DNA of 64,000 nucleotides from CAVVWJ01 sp036556505. Its GTDB lineage: Bacteria; Gemmatimonadota; Gemmatimonadetes; Gemmatimonadales; GWC2-71-9. Positions 59,533 through 64,000 of this stretch are shown in pieces (the first letter of the stretch is position 1; every line of letters begins with the position of its first letter). The stretch covers positions 62,001 through 126,000 of the forward strand of contig DATBJH010000077.1 of the NCBI GenBank assembly GCA_036556505.1, read 5' to 3'. The notes under the pieces were generated by a model. It saw only the letters and a list, made by a program, of their open reading frames with translations, searched no databases and had not been told where the DNA came from. Both the position numbers and the translations under genes were made by a program.

Positions 59533-61194
59533 CTACGCCGCCGCCACCGCCGGACCAATGTGCTGGTGTACGAAGCTCACCGCCATCGCCCCTTCCCCGA
59601 CCGCCGAGGCGCAGCGCTTTACCGAGCTGCTCCGCACGTCGCCGGCGGCGAACACACCCGGCAGGCTGGTCTCCAGCAGAAACGGTGTCCGCCCCATCGC
59701 GCGCCAGCGCTCGGTCTCGCCGGTGCCGGGCGGCAGGTCGGTCCCGGTGAGTACGAAGCCCTTGGCGTCGAGCTCCACACAGCCACGGAGCCAGGAGGTG
59801 TTCGCGTCGGCCCCGATGAACAGGAACAGCGAGCTGGTGGCGACGCGTCGTGTCCCCGCCGTGCCGTTCCGAATCTGCACCGCGCCGAGGTGCCCATTCC
59901 CCTCGAGGCTGGTCACCGCACACCCGCAGTGGACCGTCACGTTGGACAGGCTCTGGATCCGGTCCACCAGGTAACGCGACATCCCGGCGCCGAGCTCCGG
60001 CTTCCGCACCACCACGTGGACCTGGCGCGCGTAGTTGGCGAGGTGCACGACCGCCTGCCCCGCCGAATTGCCGCCGCCCACCACGACGACCTCCTCGCCG
60101 CGGCAGAGCCTGGCCTCCATCTCGGTCGCGGCATAGTAGATCCCGGCGCCTTCGAACTCCGGGAAGTTGGCGATGTCGAGCCGACGGTAGGAGACGCCGG
60201 TGGCGACCAGCACGCACCGCGAGCGGAGCCGGGTTCCGTCGGCCAGGGTCACGACCCGCTCGCCTTCGTCGATGCCCAGCGACCGCACGGTGGACGGCAC
60301 CATGATCCTGGCGCCGAATTTCTCCGCCTGGAGCAGGGCCCGCTCGGTCAGCTCCCGGCCGGAAATGGTCTCCGGGAAGCCGAGGTAGTTGTCGATTCGC
60401 GCACTGGTGCCCGCCTGTCCCCCGGGAGCGATGGAATCGAGCGTGAGGACGTCGAGTCCCTCCGACGCCGCGTAGACCGAGGCGGCGAGCCCGGCCGGAC
60501 CGGCGCCGACCACCACCAGGTCGTACACATGACCCTCTTCCATGCGCTTCATCATCCCCATGCACGCGCCGATGTCGGCGAGCGAGGGATTGCTGTGCCA
60601 GGTCCCCTCGGAGTCCATCACGATGGGCGTCGCCGAGACCGGGACGTGGAACTGCCGCAGCAGCTCCTCGGCCTGCGCGTCGGTCTCCAGGTCGAGGAAG
60701 CGGAAGGGAATGCCGTTGCGACTGGCGAAGTCGCGCAGCCGGTGGGCTTCGGGCGAGAAGCGCGAGCCGATGATGCGGACGCCTTCGAACCCCTCCTCCA
60801 GCAGGAGCCGCCGCCGGGCAATGAAGGCCTTGAGCAGGGTCGCGCCCAGCTCGGGCAGCTCCTCGACCGCCCGCCGAAGCTCCCCCGCGTCGAGCTGGAC
60901 CACGCGGCCGTCGCGCGTGGCCCTTCCTTCCACCAGCACGGCCCGTCCCGAGAGCATGTCCACGTCGCCGGTGAACTCGCCCGGCTGATGGACCACGACC
61001 GTATGGGGCGTGCCGCGGGAGTGCTCGACGATCTCGATCGCCCCCTCGAGCACCACGAAGAATCCGATGTCCCGGTCGCCCTCGGCGAAGAGGACGTCAC
61101 CGGCGCGAACCTCACGTTGCGTTCCCCTGCGGCCGAGCTCGGCGATGTCGCGGGCCTCGAGCACCGGAAACGCGATGTCTCTGTCGGTAGCCAT
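59533..61194 (-). CDS. cNMP-binding / thioredoxin-reductase-like fusion
   Basis: The 553 residues have a cyclic-nucleotide-binding fold at ~10-125 (GDVLFAEGDRDIGFFVVLEG), a glutaredoxin-like piece at ~135-210 (RIIGSRFSPEAHRLRDF) lacking an obvious CxxC, and a pyridine-nucleotide oxidoreductase at ~220-545 (VVGAGPAGLAASVYAASEG, APGGQAGTSARIDNYLGFP, VVVVGGGNSAGQAVVHLA, GVFAAGDVR). The redox CATC of true thioredoxin reductase is replaced (IYYAATEMEARL), so it is not a classical TrxB. It could reduce a ferredoxin or other partner under control of cAMP/cGMP. It sits 9 bp after the hydrolase gene and 1 bp before the multicopper oxidase gene. Confidence 0.8.
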   Translation of the reverse strand: MATDRDIAFPVLEARDIAELGRRGTQREVRAGDVLFAEGDRDIGFFVVLEGAIEIVEHSRGTPHTVVVHQPGEFTGDVDMLSGRAVLVEGRATRDGRVVQLDAGELRRAVEELPELGATLLKAFIARRRLLLEEGFEGVRIIGSRFSPEAHRLRDFASRNGIPFRFLDLETDAQAEELLRQFHVPVSATPIVMDSEGTWHSNPSLADIGACMGMMKRMEEGHVYDLVVVGAGPAGLAASVYAASEGLDVLTLDSIAPGGQAGTSARIDNYLGFPETISGRELTERALLQAEKFGARIMVPSTVRSLGIDEGERVVTLADGTRLRSRCVLVATGVSYRRLDIANFPEFEGAGIYYAATEMEARLCRGEEVVVVGGGNSAGQAVVHLANYARQVHVVVRKPELGAGMSRYLVDRIQSLSNVTVHCGCAVTSLEGNGHLGAVQIRNGTAGTRRVATSSLFLFIGADANTSWLRGCVELDAKGFVLTGTDLPPGTGETERWRAMGRTPFLLETSLPGVFAAGDVRSSSVKRCASAVGEGAMAVSFVHQHIGPAVAAA

Positions 61195-61203
61195 GCCCGC
61201 AAT

Positions 61204-61878
61204 CTAGACCCGTCGGATCCAATCCGTGACCGTGCCCGCGAGCTCCTCCAGCACCTGGGCATCGGTGCGGCCTGAGCGCTTGAGGACGGCGAAGGAGTGA
61301 TCGGCGCCCTCCACCACGTGAAGGGTGGCCCGCGGCTCGAGTCGCGCGCACACGCCGGTGACCAGCCCGAGATCGGCGAGGGTGTCGCGGGTCCCTTGGA
61401 GAAACAGCATCGGCACCTGGACCTGCGCGAGGTGCTCGGCGCGGGCCGTATTGGGCTGCTTCGGCGGGTGGAGCGGGAAGCCGAGGAACACGAGTCCGCG
61501 CACACCGTCGAGCGGGCGGCGAGCCATCGCGCTCGACGTCATTCGGCCGCCCAGGGACTTGCCGCCCGCGACCAACGGGAGGTCGGGGGCGAGCTCGCGA
61601 GCCTTTGCGACCGCGGCACGGACGGTGGCTTCCAGTACGCCGGGCGGATCGGGGCGACGGGAGCCGTGCTCGAGGTAGGGAAACTGGTAGCGGAGCGTGG
61701 CCACGCCGCGAACGGCGAGTGCACCGGCCACGTCCCCCATGAACCGGTGCCGCATGCCGGCCCCGGCGCCGTGGCCCAGAACGTAGACGGCCCAGGCATC
61801 GTCGGGCCGAAGGAAGAGCGCGGACACGTCTCCGACTTTGTCGCCGACGTGGACGCGGAGATCTGTCATACCGAACAC
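61204..61878 (-). CDS. Alpha/beta hydrolase, KANL3/Tex30-like
   Basis: The 224-residue protein shows VYVLGHGAGAGMRHRFM (oxyanion region), the nucleophile elbow GGKSLGGRM with Ser, FLQGTRDTLAD with Asp, and EGADHSFAV with His, so the full triad is present. Together with the N-terminal GDVSALFLRPDDA this is the KANL3/Tex30 hydrolase-like group. The substrate is unknown. ATG 61878 or ATG 61869 (MTDLRVHVG) may start it; neither has a clear ribosome binding site, and a degenerate family C repeat lies just upstream. It is the first gene after ligD on the same strand. Confidence 0.75.
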   Translation of the reverse strand: MFGMTDLRVHVGDKVGDVSALFLRPDDAWAVYVLGHGAGAGMRHRFMGDVAGALAVRGVATLRYQFPYLEHGSRRPDPPGVLEATVRAAVAKARELAPDLPLVAGGKSLGGRMTSSAMARRPLDGVRGLVFLGFPLHPPKQPNTARAEHLAQVQVPMLFLQGTRDTLADLGLVTGVCARLEPRATLHVVEGADHSFAVLKRSGRTDAQVLEELAGTVTDWIRRV

Positions 61879-61904
61879 CGGCCTTCCGGAAATTCCCGAA
61901 CAAG

Positions 61905-61931
61905 ACCCCTCGCTGCGCTCGGGACGACAGT
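61905..61931. repeat. Degenerate family C repeat
   Basis: GACCCCTCGCTGCGCTCGGG and the following ACGACAG correspond to the right half of the copy at 12208 (CATCCCTCGCTGCGCTCGGG). It lies in the 55-bp gap between ligD and the hydrolase gene. Confidence 0.45.
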
Positions 61932-61933
61932 AC

Positions 61934-64000
61934 TCACCCCAGCTCCTCCATCAGCCGGGCCAGCGCATGACCCAGGTCCGGCGCCAGCTCGAGCACCTCC
62001 GCCAGGGGATCCTTCTTCATTTTCCGCATGCGATCCGGCACCGTCCTGATGGTGTGCCTCCGGATATCCAGCCGGCGGTTCACCTCCCGCCAGGCGAGCG
62101 GTACGGACACCGGTGCGCCCGGGAGCGGGCGCACGCTGAAGGGGGCCACGATGAGCTTGCCGGAACCGTTCTGGAGATAGTCCACGTACACCTTCCCGTC
62201 GCGCCGGTGGACCTGGCGAACGATGGTGGCGATCTCGGGCAGCTGGTCCACCAGGCAGCGCGCCAGCAGCTCTCCCAGCGAGCGCGACTGCTCGTGGGTA
62301 CACTGCCGGCCGAGCGGGATCATGAGGTGCAGTCCGGATGACCCCGTGCTCTTCACCATGACGGGAAGCTCGATCCGCTCGCACAGGTCCTTCGCCGCGC
62401 GGGCCAACTCCACGACGTGCTCGAACGGCGCCCCCTTGGGGTCCAGGTCCAGCACGCACCAGTCCGGTCGCTCCAGCGTCGGCGCCCGGCTGGCCCACAG
62501 GTGGAGCGGGATGGTGCCCAGGTTCACCACGTACAGCAGCGAGGCCTCGTCGTCGCACACGAAATAGTCGATCTCCCGCTGGGTGTCCTCGCTCCACATC
62601 CGCTCGGTGCGGATCCAGTCGGGGCGGAATCCCGGCGCGTCCTTCTGGAAGAAGGACTTGCCATTGATACCGTCGGGGTAACGCGTCATCACCACCGGCC
62701 GGTTACGCAGATAGGCCAGCAGCCAGGGGGAGACGGCGCGGTAGTACTCGATCAGGTCCCCTTTGGTGTAGCCCTCGTCCGGCCAGAAGACCTTCCTGGT
62801 GTTGGTGAGCTCGAACGGAAGGCCAGCGGTGTCATCCCGTGGGAGCGCCCCCGACCGCGGGACCTTGCCGGCAGGCTCCGGTGACTGGCGGGGAAGGTCC
62901 CGCTCGCTCGCCTCGCTCGCGCCCGGGATGACATCGCGACGCACGCACTCCTCCGGGGTCTTGTCCTCCCTGAACCGCAGGAACACCGGCTGCCGGAGCA
63001 ACCCCTCGTCGGTCCACTCCGTGTACTCCACTTCGCACACCACCGTCGGCTCGACCCAGGTGGTCTCCTTGTCGCCCTGGATCGGGCCGACGCACGGGGG
63101 ATCACGCCGTTGCTGCGCCTCCAGCGTGCGTTTCACTTCCCCCAGCTGCTTCTCGCTGAACCCGGTCCCCGCCCGGCCGGCATAGGTGAGCTCGCCGTTC
63201 ACGAAATCGGCGAGCTGCAGCGCTCCGAAGCCGCCGCGTGATCCCTTCGGCGCGGTGAACCCGACGACCACGAAGTCGTCGGTGAGCCGGGAGCGCACCT
63301 TGAGCCACAGGGGCGAGCGGCCCGCCTTGTAGGGCGCGCTCGCCTTCTTGGCGACGATCCCTTCGAGGTCGAGCCGTGCCGCTTCATGGTAGAGCGCCTC
63401 CCCTTCCTCCTCGACGTGCTCCAGGTACCGGAGTGCACCCACCGGCGGGAGGACGCGTCGGAGGATCGCCTTGCGTGCGCGGAGCGGCAGTGGCCGGAGG
63501 TCGAAGTCCTCGAAGCCGAGCAGGTCGAAGCCGTAGTAGGTAACGGGCGTGCTCACCACGGCGTGGCGGATCTCGATCTGCCGGCTGAGCCGGGCCCGGC
63601 TCTGGAGCCGCTGGAAGCTGGGGCGGCCCCGGTCGTCGAGCGCCACGACTTCTCCGTCCAGGATCAGCTGGTCGAACGGCAGCGCGGCGAGCGCGCGCAG
63701 GATCTCGGGAAAGCTGACGCCGCAGTCGTTGCCGTTCCGAGTGAGCAGCCGCGGCTCCCCCCCGGCTCGTGTGGCCAGCACGCGGTAGCCGTCGAGCTTG
63801 GGCTCGAACAGCCAGTCCTTGCGGGAGAAGGCGCTGTCGGCGGTCTCCGCCAGCATCAGCTTCACCGCCTTCACGTCCACCGGCCGCCTCGGCGCAGCCA
63901 GACGGGCCAGCTCGCGGCGGATGACCTCGCCCCGGTCGCCGCCTTCGCCCAGCTCGTCGACCGTGAGGCCGGACAGCACCGACTGGGGCGGGAACTCCTC
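61934..64000 (-). CDS. ligD: ATP-dependent DNA ligase/polymerase LigD, 5' end outside window
   Basis: The frame is open to the right edge, so the N-terminus (probably the phosphoesterase domain) is missing; SVLSGLTVDEL near the edge resembles the linker before the ligase domain. The order is ligase (motif I FEPKLDGYRV with the adenylated Lys, LILDGEVVAL, LEGIVAKKASAPYKAGR, WLKVR), OB part, a ~35-residue linker made by a palindromic repeat (62830-62933), then the polymerase/primase (RKVFWPDEGYTKGDLIEYY, VMTRYPDGINGKSFFQKDAP, LDLDPKG, KSTGSSGLHLMIPLG). It repairs double-strand breaks with Ku; no ku gene is in the window. GC and codon use match the neighbours. Confidence 0.9.
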   Translation of the reverse strand, partial: EEFPPQSVLSGLTVDELGEGGDRGEVIRRELARLAAPRRPVDVKAVKLMLAETADSAFSRKDWLFEPKLDGYRVLATRAGGEPRLLTRNGNDCGVSFPEILRALAALPFDQLILDGEVVALDDRGRPSFQRLQSRARLSRQIEIRHAVVSTPVTYYGFDLLGFEDFDLRPLPLRARKAILRRVLPPVGALRYLEHVEEEGEALYHEAARLDLEGIVAKKASAPYKAGRSPLWLKVRSRLTDDFVVVGFTAPKGSRGGFGALQLADFVNGELTYAGRAGTGFSEKQLGEVKRTLEAQQRRDPPCVGPIQGDKETTWVEPTVVCEVEYTEWTDEGLLRQPVFLRFREDKTPEECVRRDVIPGASEASERDLPRQSPEPAGKVPRSGALPRDDTAGLPFELTNTRKVFWPDEGYTKGDLIEYYRAVSPWLLAYLRNRPVVMTRYPDGINGKSFFQKDAPGFRPDWIRTERMWSEDTQREIDYFVCDDEASLLYVVNLGTIPLHLWASRAPTLERPDWCVLDLDPKGAPFEHVVELARAAKDLCERIELPVMVKSTGSSGLHLMIPLGRQCTHEQSRSLGELLARCLVDQLPEIATIVRQVHRRDGKVYVDYLQNGSGKLIVAPFSVRPLPGAPVSVPLAWREVNRRLDIRRHTIRTVPDRMRKMKKDPLAEVLELAPDLGHALARLMEELG
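62830..62933. repeat. Family C repeat inside ligD
   Basis: TGTCATCCC (62830-62838) and GGGATGACA (62925-62933) are the ends, and GCGGGACCTT (62857-62866) pairs with AAGGTCCCGC (62894-62903). The copy is read through in frame and codes for RDVIPGASEASERDLPRQSP and the residues after it. Confidence 0.75.

Noticed and set aside
1..64000. tRNA, rRNA, CRISPR, prophage or plasmid genes
   Set aside because: None recognised on either strand.

Overview
The window is GC-rich, densely coded DNA from a Gram-negative bacterium. An outer membrane is shown directly by a TamA/TamB pair, two TonB-dependent receptors, a small beta-barrel protein and several lipoproteins. Overall flavour (many exported proteins, hybrid PAS histidine kinases, a NagB/PIG-L fusion, LigD plus a second ATP-dependent ligase, TonB receptors with a CarboxypepD_reg-like N-terminus) fits a free-living aerobic soil bacterium. 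Gemmatimonadota is my best guess; no rRNA or tRNA gene is present to settle it. There is no transposase, integrase, phage or CRISPR gene, so this reads as chromosomal backbone with small intergenic repeats.

Layout, left to right. 1-11.5 kb: a truncated FG-GAP protein, a Spy/CpxP-like protein, a perfect 26-bp inverted repeat, a giant coiled-coil protein, then tamB-tamA on the minus strand. 11.5-12.3 kb: a small Cys-rich ORF and a candidate ~310-nt structured RNA with its own promoter and terminator. 12.3-23 kb: a GTG-started lipoprotein, a circularly permuted ATP-grasp protein, NagB/PIG-L, a G8/beta-helix lipoprotein, a lipid-kinase-like protein, and an AhpD/CMD - SDR - amino acid permease operon. 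23-27.5 kb: DUF1097, DUF2911/TPR, rmuC and a nucleotide pyrophosphatase-like lipoprotein. 27.5-35 kb: a glycan locus on the minus strand (TonB receptor, GH65, six-hairpin glycosidase-like). 35-38.5 kb: beta-barrel protein, exported methyltransferase-like protein, ATP-dependent DNA ligase. 38.5-44.7 kb: two divergent hybrid histidine kinases and a small membrane protein. 44.8-54.3 kb: RhaEW-type aldolase/dehydrogenase, a siderophore receptor behind a Fur-like palindrome, FAD oxidoreductase, PP2C phosphatase, a second copy of the lipoprotein family, two tiny ORFs and a DUF5602-like protein. 54.3-64 kb: a compact minus-strand run (ligD, alpha/beta hydrolase, cNMP-thioredoxin-reductase-like, multicopper oxidase, amidohydrolase, malic enzyme).

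The most noteworthy items are the orphan structured RNA at about 11,891-12,203; four families of nested inverted repeats, one of which lies in frame inside ligD and two of which sit exactly at convergent gene ends; the paired lipoproteins at 12.3 and 51.8 kb, the second preceded by an overlapping 50-aa Cys-rich ORF; and an amino acid permease with no ATG, GTG or TTG start.
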